Under the pieces are notes generated by a model. The model did no database searches, was not told the origin of the DNA, and saw nothing but the letters and a program-made list of their open reading frames with translations. Made by a program: the position numbers and the translations under genes. Below are positions 36,394 to 44,931 of a stretch of DNA of 64,000 nucleotides, in pieces (position 1 is the stretch's first letter; every line of letters begins with the position of its first letter). The stretch comes from Tabrizicola fusiformis (GTDB lineage Bacteria; Pseudomonadota; Alphaproteobacteria; Rhodobacterales; Rhodobacteraceae): NCBI RefSeq assembly GCF_013328815.1, contig NZ_JABUHN010000002.1, positions 62,001-126,000 of the forward strand, in the 5' to 3' direction.

Positions 36394-37254
36394 ATGGCAG
36401 GCGGACAGTCGGGTGCGGTGCGGCAGGCTCTTGGCGCCGCCCTCCTTATGACGATGTTGCTGACGGGCTGCGGCACGCTCGGCTGGGGCAAGCCGAAAGA
36501 GCGGGCCCTTGACACCTATACCCCCGAAGAACTCTACCAGATGGGCGAGTATCAGCTTGAAACCGCCAAGAAACCCGAAGCGGCCCTGCTGTATTTTCAG
36601 GAAGTCGAGCGGATCTATCCCTATACCGAATGGGCCAAGCGCGGGCTGATCATGCAGGCCTTCACCCTGCACAAGAACAAGGAGTATGAACAGGCCCGCG
36701 ACGCGGCGCAGCGCTTCCTTGATTTCTACCCGGGGGATGAGGATGCGGCCTATGCGCAATACCTCATGGCGCTGTCCTATTATGATGAAATTGACGAGGT
36801 GGGCCGGGATCAGGGCCTGACCTTCCAGGCGCTGCAATCGCTGCGCGTGGTGATCGAACAATATCCCGACAGCGAATATGCCAAATCGGCGATGATGAAA
36901 TTCGATCTGGCCTTTGACCATCTGGCGGCCAAGGAAATGGAAATCGGGCGCTACTACCTCAAGCGCAAGAATTACGCCGCCGCGATCAACCGCTTCCGCA
37001 CCGTGGTTCAGGACTTCCAGACCACCACCCACACCGCCGAGGCGCTGCACCGGCTGGTGGAATGCTACCTTGCCCTTGGGTTCGAGGAAGAGGCGCAGAC
37101 GGCGGCGGCGATCCTTGGCCACAACTATCAGTCCTCGCCCTTCTATGACGACAGTTTCCGCCTGTTGAAGGGTAAGGGCCTGTCGCCCGAAGCCAAGGGC
37201 ACAAGCTGGCTGGCGACGGTTTACCGCCAGATGATCCGGGGCGAATGGCTGTAA
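36394..37254 (+). CDS. bamD: Outer-membrane assembly lipoprotein BamD
   Basis: A lipoprotein of the BAM complex that inserts beta-barrel proteins. The 286-residue protein has a lipoprotein signal ending LLTGC (lipidated Cys at about 26). The tetratricopeptide repeats begin TPEELYQMGEYQLETAK and include YFQEVERIYPYTEWAKRG, RFLDFYPGDEDAAYAQYLMALSYYDEI and the IEQYPDSEYAKSA repeat, all BamD features. It follows lpxC by 119 bases and precedes recN. Confidence 0.95.
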   Translation: MAGGQSGAVRQALGAALLMTMLLTGCGTLGWGKPKERALDTYTPEELYQMGEYQLETAKKPEAALLYFQEVERIYPYTEWAKRGLIMQAFTLHKNKEYEQARDAAQRFLDFYPGDEDAAYAQYLMALSYYDEIDEVGRDQGLTFQALQSLRVVIEQYPDSEYAKSAMMKFDLAFDHLAAKEMEIGRYYLKRKNYAAAINRFRTVVQDFQTTTHTAEALHRLVECYLALGFEEEAQTAAAILGHNYQSSPFYDDSFRLLKGKGLSPEAKGTSWLATVYRQMIRGEWL

Positions 37255-37257
37255 GGG

Positions 37258-37278
37258 GGATGGGCAGATTGCCCATCC
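37258..37278. repeat. REP-like palindrome, family A (copy 2), between bamD and recN
   Basis: GGATGGGCA-GAT-TGCCCATCC followed by TAC, three bases after the bamD stop and 12 bases before the recN start. It is the same element as at 13477-13497, in the opposite orientation as judged by the TAC side. Confidence 0.8.
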
Positions 37279-37290
37279 TACGGGGATGCT

Positions 37291-38931
37291 ATGCTTCGCT
37301 CGCTTGAAATCCGCGATGTGCTGATCATCGACCGGCTGTCGCTGGCCCTCGGGCCGGGGCTGAACGTGCTGACCGGTGAGACGGGGGCAGGCAAGTCGAT
37401 TCTGCTTGACGCCTTGGGATTCGTACTGGGCTGGCGGGGCAGGGCGGAACTGGTCCGTCAGGGCGCCGCGCAGGGCGAGGTGGAGGCGGTTTTCGACCTT
37501 CCCGCCGGCCATGCCGCCCGCGCCGTTCTGGCCGAGGCCGGGATCGGCGGCGAGGATGAGCTGATCCTGCGCCGCGTGAACACCGCCGATGGCCGCAAGA
37601 CCGCCTGGGTCAATGACCGCCGCGTGTCGGGCGAGGTGTTGCGCGACCTCTCCGAAACGCTGGTGGAGCTGCATGGCCAGCATGACGACCGCGGCCTTCT
37701 GAACCCGCGCGGCCACCGGCAACTGCTCGACGCCTTCGGCAGCATCGACACCGCCGCAGCCCGTGCCGCATGGCGCGCGCGGGCTGAGGCGCGGGCGGCG
37801 CTGGATGCTGCGCAGACCAGCCTTGCCCGGGCGCAGGCCGAAGAGGATTTCCTGCGCCATGCCGTGGCCGAACTCGATAAACTGGCCCCCAAACCGGGCG
37901 AAGAGGCCGAACTCGACAGTCGCCGCCGCATGATGCAGGGCGCCGAGCGCATTCGCGCCGATGTTGCCCGCGCCCATTCTACGCTGTCCGAGGGCGCCAC
38001 TGGCGCGATGCGCGATGCGCTGCGCTGGCTGGAAGGCGCCTCTGACCGGGCCGAAGGGCGGCTGGACGGTGCGCTGGCCGCGCTGAACCGCGCGCTCTTG
38101 GAACTGTCCGATGCCGAAGCCGGGGTGGAAGACGCGCTGCGCAGCCTCGACTTCAACCCTTCCGAGCTTGAGGCGCTCGAAGAGCGGCTTTTTGCGATCC
38201 GCGCCTTGGCCCGCAAGCATTCGGTGCTGGCCGATGATCTGGCGGCGCTTGCCGCCGATCTCTCCGCCCGGCTGGCGGCGATTGACGGGGGCGCGGCGGG
38301 GCTCGCGCGGTTGGAGCAGGCCGTTCTGGCAGCCGATGCCGCCTATACTGCCGCCGCCACCGCCCTGACCCGCGCCCGCCGCGCTGCGGCCCAGCGGCTT
38401 GATACCGCGATGGCCGCCGAACTGGCCCCGCTGAAGATGGAGCGGGCGGTCTTCGCCACCGAAATCGCCACCGCCGATCCGGGGCCTGAGGGGATGGATG
38501 CCGTCACCTTCACCGTCGCCACCAACCCCGGCGCCCCGGCAGGCGCCCTGAACCGCATCGCTTCGGGCGGCGAACTCAGCCGCTTTCTGCTGGCGCTGAA
38601 GGTCTGCCTGCATGGCGACACCCCCGGCATGACACTGATTTTCGACGAGATTGACCGGGGCGTCGGCGGCGCCACCGCCGATGCCGTGGGTCGTCGGCTG
38701 AAATCCTTGGCAGATACGGCGCAGGTGCTGGTCGTGACCCATTCGCCGCAGGTGGCGGCCTTTGGCGGCCATCACTGGCGCGTGGCCAAGCGGGTGGAAG
38801 GCGGCCAGACCCTCTCCACCGTCACCGCGCTTTCCGCGCCCGAACGGGTCGAGGAAATCGCGCGGATGCTGGCGGGCGATACCGTCACCGACGCCGCCCG
38901 CGCCGCTGCGCAGGCGCTGCTGGCGCCCTGA
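37291..38931 (+). CDS. recN: DNA repair protein RecN
   Basis: An SMC-like ATPase acting in recombinational double-strand-break repair. The 546-residue protein has LRSLEIRDVLIIDRLSL, the Walker A motif GETGAGKS (about residue 30) and VELHGQHDDRGLL. A central coiled coil covers roughly 150-360 (Ala/Arg/Glu-rich). The ABC signature IASGGELSRFLLALK, the Walker B LIFDEIDRGVGGATADAVG and VVTHSPQVAAFG come near the end. The start is 12 bases after a REP-like palindrome. Confidence 0.96.
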   Translation: MLRSLEIRDVLIIDRLSLALGPGLNVLTGETGAGKSILLDALGFVLGWRGRAELVRQGAAQGEVEAVFDLPAGHAARAVLAEAGIGGEDELILRRVNTADGRKTAWVNDRRVSGEVLRDLSETLVELHGQHDDRGLLNPRGHRQLLDAFGSIDTAAARAAWRARAEARAALDAAQTSLARAQAEEDFLRHAVAELDKLAPKPGEEAELDSRRRMMQGAERIRADVARAHSTLSEGATGAMRDALRWLEGASDRAEGRLDGALAALNRALLELSDAEAGVEDALRSLDFNPSELEALEERLFAIRALARKHSVLADDLAALAADLSARLAAIDGGAAGLARLEQAVLAADAAYTAAATALTRARRAAAQRLDTAMAAELAPLKMERAVFATEIATADPGPEGMDAVTFTVATNPGAPAGALNRIASGGELSRFLLALKVCLHGDTPGMTLIFDEIDRGVGGATADAVGRRLKSLADTAQVLVVTHSPQVAAFGGHHWRVAKRVEGGQTLSTVTALSAPERVEEIARMLAGDTVTDAARAAAQALLAP

Positions 38932-39045
38932 GGCTGGTTCTGCAACTGCCCCGGGCAGGTCACGGCGCAACCGGACAGTGCCCGGAAATCGCGCAGCAAG
39001 CCAGTCACCAGGCGCATAACTGCTTTACCCAATGCAGGGCTTACA

Positions 39046-39060
39046 TGCTGCGATGCAGCA
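39046..39060. other. Hairpin upstream of the DUF3563-like gene
   Basis: TGCTGC and GCAGCA pair around GAT, 39 bases before the ATG at 39100. It is a possible operator or recN 3' element. There is no T-run. Confidence 0.25.
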
Positions 39061-39099
39061 AACTATCTTCGGGACAGGTTACAAGGAAAGGAGCCTGTC

Positions 39100-39252
39100 A
39101 TGGTCTCTTCGCTCAAATCTCTCTTCGCCGCCCTGCGCGTTCCCAGCCGTTCACAGCTTGAACGGGCTTATCTGGAAGGCTCCGTCTCGCGGATCGACCT
39201 TGAACGCCGCGAGCGTGAAATCGAACAGGGCATGTTCGCCCGCTACTACTGA
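39100..39252 (+). CDS. Small DUF3563-like protein
   Basis: A 50-codon gene. A strong ribosome site (AAGGAAAGGAG) ends six bases before the ATG. The product starts MVSSLKSLFAALRVPSR, continues SQLERAYLEGS and ends with a charged helix, RIDLERREREIEQGMFARYY. That plan (amphipathic N-terminus, YL-x(5)-DLERR-x-REIE) resembles the DUF3563 family, whose function I do not know. No signal peptide or membrane segment is present. Its stop abuts the stop of the convergent gene, the two forming TGATCA. Confidence 0.75.
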   Translation: MVSSLKSLFAALRVPSRSQLERAYLEGSVSRIDLERREREIEQGMFARYY

Positions 39253-39633
39253 TCAGTCCACCGCGCTGAAGGCGAGGCTCTCGGCCTCTTGCCCCATGTC
39301 GCTGCGCCGCAGCACCGCGGTCAGCATCGCACCAAAGCGCGGCACCTCGGCGCCGCTGGCATCGCGGGCGCCCGTCACGACAAACCGCTGCCGCAGCAGG
39401 CTTACCCCGGGGCCCAGCGGCAGGATGCTGCCGCGCCCGGTGACCAGACGCGCCCGGGCCAGCGCGCCCTGTGCCTCGGCGGCAAAGGCGGCCTCGGCGG
39501 CGGCCCGCCCCTCGGCCCAGACCCCGGTGAGCGTCAACGCCGTGCCCTCGGGCGCCAGAAGCCGCGACAGCGCCCCGCCATCGCCTTCGGCAAAGGCCAG
39601 CGCAAAGGCGCGGCTGAAATCCTCGGGCGTCAT
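39253..39633 (-). CDS. NTF2-like (SnoaL/DUF4440-type) protein
   Basis: A 126-residue protein with the start MTPEDFSRAFALAFAEGDGGALSRLLAPEGTALTLTGVW. This is the helix-helix-strand opening of NTF2-like proteins of the SnoaL/DUF4440 type. The AEGRAAAEAAFAAEAQG and SLLRQRFVVTG segments also fit. The ATG at 39633-39631 overlaps the stop of the FAD oxidase upstream (ATGA), so it is translated after it. Such folds bind small molecules or have simple isomerase or hydrolase activities. No catalytic residues can be assigned. Confidence 0.72.
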   Translation of the reverse strand: MTPEDFSRAFALAFAEGDGGALSRLLAPEGTALTLTGVWAEGRAAAEAAFAAEAQGALARARLVTGRGSILPLGPGVSLLRQRFVVTGARDASGAEVPRFGAMLTAVLRRSDMGQEAESLAFSAVD

Positions 39634-41003
39634 GCGCCGGCCACCAGCTTGCCGGGGTTCATCAGCCCCCTCGGGTCCAGTGCCCGCTTGATTGCCCCCA
39701 TCACCGCCCACCCCTCACCATGTTCCGCCGCCATCAGTGGCAGCTTGCCAAAACCCACACCATGCTCGCCGGTGATGGTGCCGCCAAGCGCCAGCGCCCG
39801 CGCCGCCATCCGCGCCGCAAGCCCCTTGGCCGCCGCGATTTCCGCCGGATCATCCGGATTGACCAGCAGGATGGCATGGAAATTCCCGTCGCCGACATGG
39901 CCCAGGATCGGCCCCGGGATCGGGCTGGCGGCAATATCGGCCCGCGTTTCCTCCACCGCCTGCGCCAGCCGGGAAATCGGCACGCAGACATCGGTGATGA
40001 TCGCCCGCGCCCCCGGCCGGCTGGCCAGAATCGCCGGATAGGCGTTGTGGCGCATCTTCCACAGCCGGTTGCGGTCTTCCTGCCGCTCGGCCCAAAGGAA
40101 ATCGGCGGCGCCAAACCCCGCCGCAATCTCACCAAACCGTTCCGCCTGTTCCGCCACCGCCGCGGGCGAGCCGTGAAATTCCACCAGCAAGAGCGGCGCC
40201 AGCGGCAGATCGGTCTTTGAGTAAGCATTGCAGGCCGCCACCGTGGCCGTATCCAGCACCTCGATCCGCGCCATCGGGATGCCGGTCTGGATCGTGGCAA
40301 TCACGCAATCCACCGCCTCGGCAATGCCCGGAAAGGCGCAGGTCGCCGCCGACACCGCCTCGGGCTGGCCCTGCAGCCGCAGGGTGATTTCGGTGATCAG
40401 CCCCAGCGTTCCTTCGGACCCCACCATCAGTGCCGTCAGGTCATAGCCCGCCGAAGACTTGGGCGCGCCCGATCCGGTGCGGATCACCCGCCCGTCGGCC
40501 AGCACCACCTCAAGCCCCAGCACCGCATCGCGCATCGTGCCATAGCGCACTGCCGCCGTGCCGCTGGCCCGGGTTGCCGTCATGCCGCCGATGCTGGCAT
40601 TCGCCCCCGGGTCCACCGGAAAGAACAGCCCCGTCGCGCGCAGTTCCGCATTCAGCGCCTCGCGCGTGATGCCGGGCTGCACCCGTGCTAGCATGTCTTC
40701 GGCCCGCACCTCCAGCACCGCCGCCATCTCGCGGAAATCCACCGTCACCCCGCCGTGCCGCGCCAAGGCGTGTCCTTCCAGAGAGGTGCCCGCGCCCCAG
40801 CCGATCATCGGCACGCCATGGGCCGCGCAGATTTTCACCAGCGCGGCCACTTCCGCGGTCGAGCGGGGGAAGGCCACCGCATCGGGTGGCGCCGCCGAAA
40901 CAAGGCTCTCGCTCTGGCCATGCTGGGCCAGAACGGCGGTGGCGGTGGACAGGCGGTCCCCCAAAAGGGCGCGCAATTCGGCAAGGACAGGGGCAAGCGA
41001 CAT
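39630..41003 (-). CDS. FAD-linked oxidase (D-lactate dehydrogenase / GlcD-like)
   Basis: A 457-residue flavoprotein of the vanillyl-alcohol-oxidase superfamily that oxidises a 2-hydroxy acid, most likely D-lactate or glycolate. The N-terminal FAD domain has VPMIGWGAGTSLEGHAL and FPVDPGANASIGGMTATRASGT (FAD pyrophosphate site), then KSSAGYDLTALMVGSEGTLG. The C-terminal domain has GHVGDGNFHA with the metal-binding His, and GGTITGEHGVGFGK. It is single-chain and has no iron-sulfur partner nearby, so it is closer to the cytochrome D-lactate dehydrogenase type. It is coupled to the NTF2-like gene. Confidence 0.88.
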   Translation of the reverse strand: MSLAPVLAELRALLGDRLSTATAVLAQHGQSESLVSAAPPDAVAFPRSTAEVAALVKICAAHGVPMIGWGAGTSLEGHALARHGGVTVDFREMAAVLEVRAEDMLARVQPGITREALNAELRATGLFFPVDPGANASIGGMTATRASGTAAVRYGTMRDAVLGLEVVLADGRVIRTGSGAPKSSAGYDLTALMVGSEGTLGLITEITLRLQGQPEAVSAATCAFPGIAEAVDCVIATIQTGIPMARIEVLDTATVAACNAYSKTDLPLAPLLLVEFHGSPAAVAEQAERFGEIAAGFGAADFLWAERQEDRNRLWKMRHNAYPAILASRPGARAIITDVCVPISRLAQAVEETRADIAASPIPGPILGHVGDGNFHAILLVNPDDPAEIAAAKGLAARMAARALALGGTITGEHGVGFGKLPLMAAEHGEGWAVMGAIKRALDPRGLMNPGKLVAGA

Positions 41004-41038
41004 GACAGGAGTTTAGGCAGGCGGGCCGCTAAAGCAAA

Positions 41039-41122
41039 GGCGCGCCCGAAGGCGCGCCGCAAGATTTTCGAAAAATCTTGCAAATTCCTTCTAAGGAATT
41101 TGCCGGTTCCTTGCAGGAACCG
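41039..41122. repeat. Four consecutive hairpins between gcdH and the FAD-oxidase gene
   Basis: Four perfect stems lie back to back: GGCGCGCC around CGAA (41039-41058), a 10-bp AAGATTTT-type stem (41059-41081), an 11-bp GCAAATTCCTT stem (41080-41103) and an 8-bp CGGTTCCT stem (41104-41122). They occupy nearly all of the 123-base gap, directly after the gcdH stop. They probably end or protect the gcdH message and could stall transcription from either side. Confidence 0.8.
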
Positions 41123-41126
41123 CTCC

Positions 41127-42347
41127 CTAGAAAAACGCCTGCAACCCGGTGATCGCCCGGCCGAGGATCAGCGCATGAACGTCATGCGTGCCTTCATAGG
41201 TGTTGACGGTTTCCAGGTTCACCATATGGCGCATGATCTGGAAATCTTCTTGAATGCCGTTGCCGCCATGCATGTCGCGCGCCCAGCGGGCCGCATCCAG
41301 CGCCTTGCCGCAATTGTTGCGCTTGACGATCGAGATCATCTCCGGCGCTGCATTCGCCTCATCCAGCAGCCGGCCGACGCGCAGGCTTGCCTGCATCCCC
41401 AGCGAGATTTCGGTCAGCATATTGGCCAGTTTCAGCTGGTAAAGCTGGGTCTGCGCCAGCGGCCGGTTGAACTGCTTGCGATCCAGCCCATATTGCCGCG
41501 CGGCGCCCATGCAGAACTCCGCCGCACCCAGCACGCCCCACGAGATGCCATAGCGCGCCCGGTTGAGGCAGCCGAACGGACCCTTCAGCCCCTCGACATG
41601 CGGCAGAAGGGCATCTTCGCCGACTTCCACCCCGTTCAGCACGATTTCCCCGGTGATCGAGGCCCGCAAGGACAGTTTCCCGCCCACTTTCGGCGCGGAA
41701 AGCCCCTTCATGCCCTTTTCCAGCACGAAACCCTTGATCTTGCCGCCATGCGCCTCGGACTTGGCCCAGACCACGAACACATCGGCGATCGGCGCGTTGG
41801 AAATCCACATCTTGGCGCCGTTCAGCACATAGCCATTGGCGGTCTTCTTCGCCGTGGTCTTCATCCCCGCCGGGTCCGACCCGGCATCCGGCTCGGTCAG
41901 GCCGAAACAGCCGATCCACTCACCCGAGGCCAGTTTCGGCAGGTATTTCTTGCGCTGTTCCTCGGTGCCATAGGCATAGATCGGATACATCACCAGGCTG
42001 GATTGCACCGACATCATCGAGCGATAGCCGGAATCCACCCGCTCCACTTCCCGCGCGATCAGGCCATAGGCGACGTAAGAGGCGCCCAACCCGCCGTATT
42101 CCTCGGGCACGGTCACGCCCAGCAGGCCCATCTCGCCCATCTCGCGGAAGATCGCCGGATCGGTGGTTTCTTCACGATAGGCGGCAATCACGCGCGGTTG
42201 CAGCTTTTCCTGCGCATAGGCGCGGGCCGCGTCGCGCAGCATCCGCTCTTCCTCGGTCAACTGGTCATTCAGACGGAAGGGATCTTCCCAGTCGAAACGG
42301 CCCAGATCGGGGGCATCCTTGGCCTTGAGTTTGGGTTTGTCGGTCAT
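41127..42347 (-). CDS. gcdH: Glutaryl-CoA dehydrogenase (acyl-CoA dehydrogenase family)
   Basis: An FAD enzyme that oxidises and decarboxylates glutaryl-CoA to crotonyl-CoA in lysine/tryptophan breakdown. The 406-residue protein has [23 protein letters not shown] and the GCDH-like [48 protein letters not shown] contacts the flavin and substrate. The catalytic glutamate is in [19 protein letters not shown] (about residue 385). I chose the ATG at 42347 with GGAGG before it; the longer open frame upstream runs through the LysR gene and is false. It is divergent from a LysR gene. Confidence 0.92.
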   Translation of the reverse strand: MTDKPKLKAKDAPDLGRFDWEDPFRLNDQLTEEERMLRDAARAYAQEKLQPRVIAAYREETTDPAIFREMGEMGLLGVTVPEEYGGLGASYVAYGLIAREVERVDSGYRSMMSVQSSLVMYPIYAYGTEEQRKKYLPKLASGEWIGCFGLTEPDAGSDPAGMKTTAKKTANGYVLNGAKMWISNAPIADVFVVWAKSEAHGGKIKGFVLEKGMKGLSAPKVGGKLSLRASITGEIVLNGVEVGEDALLPHVEGLKGPFGCLNRARYGISWGVLGAAEFCMGAARQYGLDRKQFNRPLAQTQLYQLKLANMLTEISLGMQASLRVGRLLDEANAAPEMISIVKRNNCGKALDAARWARDMHGGNGIQEDFQIMRHMVNLETVNTYEGTHDVHALILGRAITGLQAFF

Positions 42348-42379
42348 CCTGTCCTCCAGCGCGGAAAACTCATGCTTCC

Positions 42380-42419
42380 GCAGAAATCCTGTCGCCTTCT
42401 GCCACGAATCCGCGCAGAA
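42380..42419. promoter_or_regulatory. Triple half-site LysR operator between gcdH and its regulator
   Basis: GCAGAA (42380-42385), TTCTGC (42397-42402) and GCAGAA (42414-42419) alternate in orientation with exactly 11 bases between each, giving two overlapping dyads of the LysR type (T-N11-A). The array fills the middle of the 111-base divergent gap. Binding by the adjacent LysR protein is inferred from position and symmetry. Confidence 0.65.
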
Positions 42420-42458
42420 TGCCACCGAAACCGCCTCAGTCCACCATGAGGGAAACTC

Positions 42459-43349
42459 ATGTTCGCGCGCCGTTACCTGCCCTCGCTCCCCTCGCTTCTG
42501 GCGCTTGAAGCGGTGGCGCGTCTGGGCACTGCCTCGGCTGCGGCGGAGGAGCTGAACCTGACCCAAGGCGCCATCAGCCGCCAGTTGCAGGTGCTTGAGG
42601 GGCAGTTGGGGGTGGCCCTGATCATCCGCGACAAGCACCGCCTGCGCCTGACCCCCGCCGCGCAGGATTTCGTGGCCGAGGCGCGGCGGGCGCTGACCAC
42701 GCTGTCGCGCGCCTCGTTGGCCTTGCGGGCCAATCCGACCGGCGGCAGCCTGAACCTTGCTATCCTGCCCGCCTTCGGGATGCACTGGCTGGCGCCGCGA
42801 CTGGCGCGCTTTGCCACCCAGCACCCCGAGGTGACGGTGAACCTCTCTACCCGGTTGAAACCCTTTGACTTTTCCGCGACCGCCTTCGATGCCGCCATCC
42901 ATTACGGGCGGCAGGACTGGCCGGGGGTGGATTACCTCAAGCTGATGGACGAAGACCTGCTGGCGGTCGCCGCCCCGGGCCTGCCGCCCATGGCTCGGGC
43001 CGAAGACATTCTGACCCAGCCGTTGTTGCAACTGGAAAGCCGCCCGGGCGACTGGGGCCGCTGGCTGGCGCATCACGGCGCGGCCAATGAGAGGCCGCCG
43101 GCGATGCTGTTCGACCAGTTCGCCACCATGACTCAGGCCGCGATCCACGGCCTTGGCCTTGCCTTGCTGCCGCTGTTCCTGATCCGCCGCGATCTGGAGG
43201 AGGGGCGGCTGGTGCCCGCCTTTGGCCAAGCCGTGCCTGCCTTGGGCAGCTATTATCTTGTCTGGCCGAAAGATACGCCGCCCCGCGCGCCGCTGACTTC
43301 GTTCCGGCGCTGGCTGACCTCGGAACTGCCGCCCGTTCATCTTGGCTGA
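42459..43349 (+). CDS. LysR-family regulator, divergent from gcdH (GcdR-like)
   Basis: A 296-residue regulator. The winged helix-turn-helix covers residues about 8-68 ([42 protein letters not shown]). The effector domain follows ([18 protein letters not shown], ending [24 protein letters not shown]). The last motif is typical of GcvA/GcdR-like members. It is head-to-head with gcdH with a triple half-site array between them, so control of glutaryl-CoA breakdown is the best hypothesis. The likely inducer (glutarate or a related acid) is not established. Confidence 0.88.
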   Translation: MFARRYLPSLPSLLALEAVARLGTASAAAEELNLTQGAISRQLQVLEGQLGVALIIRDKHRLRLTPAAQDFVAEARRALTTLSRASLALRANPTGGSLNLAILPAFGMHWLAPRLARFATQHPEVTVNLSTRLKPFDFSATAFDAAIHYGRQDWPGVDYLKLMDEDLLAVAAPGLPPMARAEDILTQPLLQLESRPGDWGRWLAHHGAANERPPAMLFDQFATMTQAAIHGLGLALLPLFLIRRDLEEGRLVPAFGQAVPALGSYYLVWPKDTPPRAPLTSFRRWLTSELPPVHLG

Positions 43350-43406
43350 AATATCCCGGGGGAGGCGCGGCACGCGCCGGGGGCAGCGCCCCCTCTTGTC
43401 GGTAAC
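43349..43406. repeat. Interspersed motif and hairpins after the LysR gene
   Basis: AAATATCCCGGGGGAGGC (43349-43366) is the reverse complement of the GCCTCC...GGGATATTT motif seen at four other intergenic sites. It is followed by GGCGCG-GCA-CGCGCC and a GGGGC-AGC-GCCCC stem. These probably form the 3' end of the LysR transcript. Confidence 0.45.
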
Positions 43407-43424
43407 CGCAGCGCGCCCCTTGCC

Positions 43425-43434
43425 TTTGATCAAA
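43425..43434. promoter_or_regulatory. Palindrome before the DAO-type oxidase
   Basis: TTTGATCAAA is a perfect 10-base palindrome 38 bases before the ATG. It resembles FNR half-sites without the 4-base spacer, so FNR binding is unlikely. It is a possible operator for another regulator. Confidence 0.25.
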
Positions 43435-43471
43435 TCCCGCAGCACCATCGCGCCGAATCCGCGAGGCCGCC

Positions 43472-44857
43472 ATGCAACCCAAGACCATCGGTGACGTTTC
43501 CTTCTGGTATGCCGATATCGGCCTGCCGCAAACCCGCCGACCGGCCCTGCAAGGCGATACCACCGCCGATGTCGCCATCATCGGGGCGGGCTTTACCGGG
43601 CTCTGGACCGCCTGGTATCTGAAACAGGCCAAGCCTGACCTCAATGTGCTGGTTCTGGAAAAGGAGTTTGCCGGTTTCGGCGCCTCGGGCCGCAACGGCG
43701 GTTGGTGCATGGGCACCTTTGCCTGGAAACATGAGGCTTATGAAAAGGACAGCTCGCGTGCGGCGGTGCTGGAGATGGTCCGCCATCTGGAAGGGGCCGT
43801 GCCGGAAATCGCCAGTATCTGCGCCGAACAGGGGATCGACGCCGATATCATCCCGACCGAAGAGATGATGGTGGCCACCAACCCGGCGCAACTGACCCGG
43901 ATGCGCGGCGAGATTGCCCATCGCCAGCATTGGGGCGACGGCCACCGCGTGCGCGAACTGTCACCGCAAGAGGTGGCACAGCGGGTCAACATTCCGAATG
44001 TGCTGGGGGCGATGGTGGTTTCGGGCATGGCGCGCATCCAGCCCGCAAAGCTGGTGCGCGGCCTTGCCGACGCTTGCGAGCGGGCCGGGGTGCGCATTGC
44101 CGAAGGCACCGAGGTTCTCGATTACGCGCGGGGACTGGTGACCACCGATCACGGCAAGGTCCGCGCGCCCATCATCCTGCGCTGCACCGAAGGCTTCACC
44201 GCCACCCTGCCGGGACGCAAGCGGGAATGGGTGCCGCTCAACTCGGCCCAGATCGCCACGGTTCCGCTGCCGCCCGAGGTCTGGGCCAAGATCGGCTGGG
44301 ACGGGCACGAGCTTATCGGCGACATGATGAACGCCTATTGCTATTGCCAGCGCACGCGCGAGGGGCGGATTACGGTGGGGGCGCGCGGGGTGCCCTATAA
44401 ATTCGGCTCGAAAATGGACAAGAACGGCGCGCCGGACCCCGAAACCACCCGCCGCCTGACCGAAGTGCTGCACCGCCACTTCCCCGAGGCCGCGGCCTAT
44501 CCGATCGACCATGCCTGGTGCGGGGTGATCGGTGTGCCACGCGACTGGTGCGCGACGGTGGGGCTTGACCGGGAAACGGGTCTGGGCTGGGCGGGGGGGT
44601 ATGTCGGCACCGGGGTGTCCACAGCGAACCTTGCGGGCCGCACGCTGGCCGATCTGGCCTTGGGCCGCGATAGCGAGATCACCCGGCTGCCCTGGGTCAA
44701 CCGCCGCCCCCGGCAATGGGAACCGGAACCCTTCCGCTGGCTGGGTATCCATATGATGTACAAGCTTTTTGCCATCGCCGACCGGCGCGAGGAGCGCCTT
44801 GGCATCCCGCCGTCCCTGTTCGCGCGCTTCGGCAACTGGATCACCGGGCGGCATTGA
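43472..44857 (+). CDS. FAD-dependent oxidoreductase, DAO family (OrdL-like)
   Basis: A 461-residue flavoprotein that oxidises an amine or amino acid. The dinucleotide-binding [13 protein letters not shown] lies at about residues 38-50. It is followed by [23 protein letters not shown], the FAD ribose and isoalloxazine contact typical of D-amino-acid oxidases and gamma-glutamylputrescine oxidase (PuuB/OrdL). The C-terminal [22 protein letters not shown] closes the FAD site. No puu or other polyamine genes are adjacent, so the substrate remains open. Confidence 0.86.
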   Translation: MQPKTIGDVSFWYADIGLPQTRRPALQGDTTADVAIIGAGFTGLWTAWYLKQAKPDLNVLVLEKEFAGFGASGRNGGWCMGTFAWKHEAYEKDSSRAAVLEMVRHLEGAVPEIASICAEQGIDADIIPTEEMMVATNPAQLTRMRGEIAHRQHWGDGHRVRELSPQEVAQRVNIPNVLGAMVVSGMARIQPAKLVRGLADACERAGVRIAEGTEVLDYARGLVTTDHGKVRAPIILRCTEGFTATLPGRKREWVPLNSAQIATVPLPPEVWAKIGWDGHELIGDMMNAYCYCQRTREGRITVGARGVPYKFGSKMDKNGAPDPETTRRLTEVLHRHFPEAAAYPIDHAWCGVIGVPRDWCATVGLDRETGLGWAGGYVGTGVSTANLAGRTLADLALGRDSEITRLPWVNRRPRQWEPEPFRWLGIHMMYKLFAIADRREERLGIPPSLFARFGNWITGRH

Positions 44858-44866
44858 TCAGGATGG

Positions 44867-44893
44867 GGGCAGGATGGGCAGATTGCCCATCCT
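44867..44893. repeat. REP-like palindrome, family A (copy 3)
   Basis: GCAGGATGGGCA and TGCCCATCCTGC form a perfect 12-bp stem with a 3-base loop, ten bases after the DAO stop. With copy 4 it forms a pair between two convergent genes. Confidence 0.8.
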
Positions 44894-44904
44894 GCGGGCG
44901 CCTG

Positions 44905-44925
44905 TAGGATGGGCGATCTGCCCAT
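44905..44925. repeat. REP-like palindrome, family A (copy 4)
   Basis: GGATGGGC and GCCCATCC flank a 5-base loop, preceded by GTA. It lies 7 bases from the stop of the dienelactone-hydrolase-like gene on the other strand, so copies 3 and 4 together separate the convergent genes and may act as a bidirectional terminator. Confidence 0.75.
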
Positions 44926-44931
44926 CCCGCC

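Noticed and set aside
43425-43434. FNR box before the DAO-type oxidase
   Set aside because: TTTGATCAAA has the half-sites touching, without the four-base spacer required for FNR.
41127-43448. A 773-codon minus-strand frame suggesting a fused acyl-CoA dehydrogenase
   Set aside because: Only the C-terminal 406 residues resemble a known protein. The extension is antisense to the LysR gene, and a ribosome site with ATG at 42347 marks the real start.
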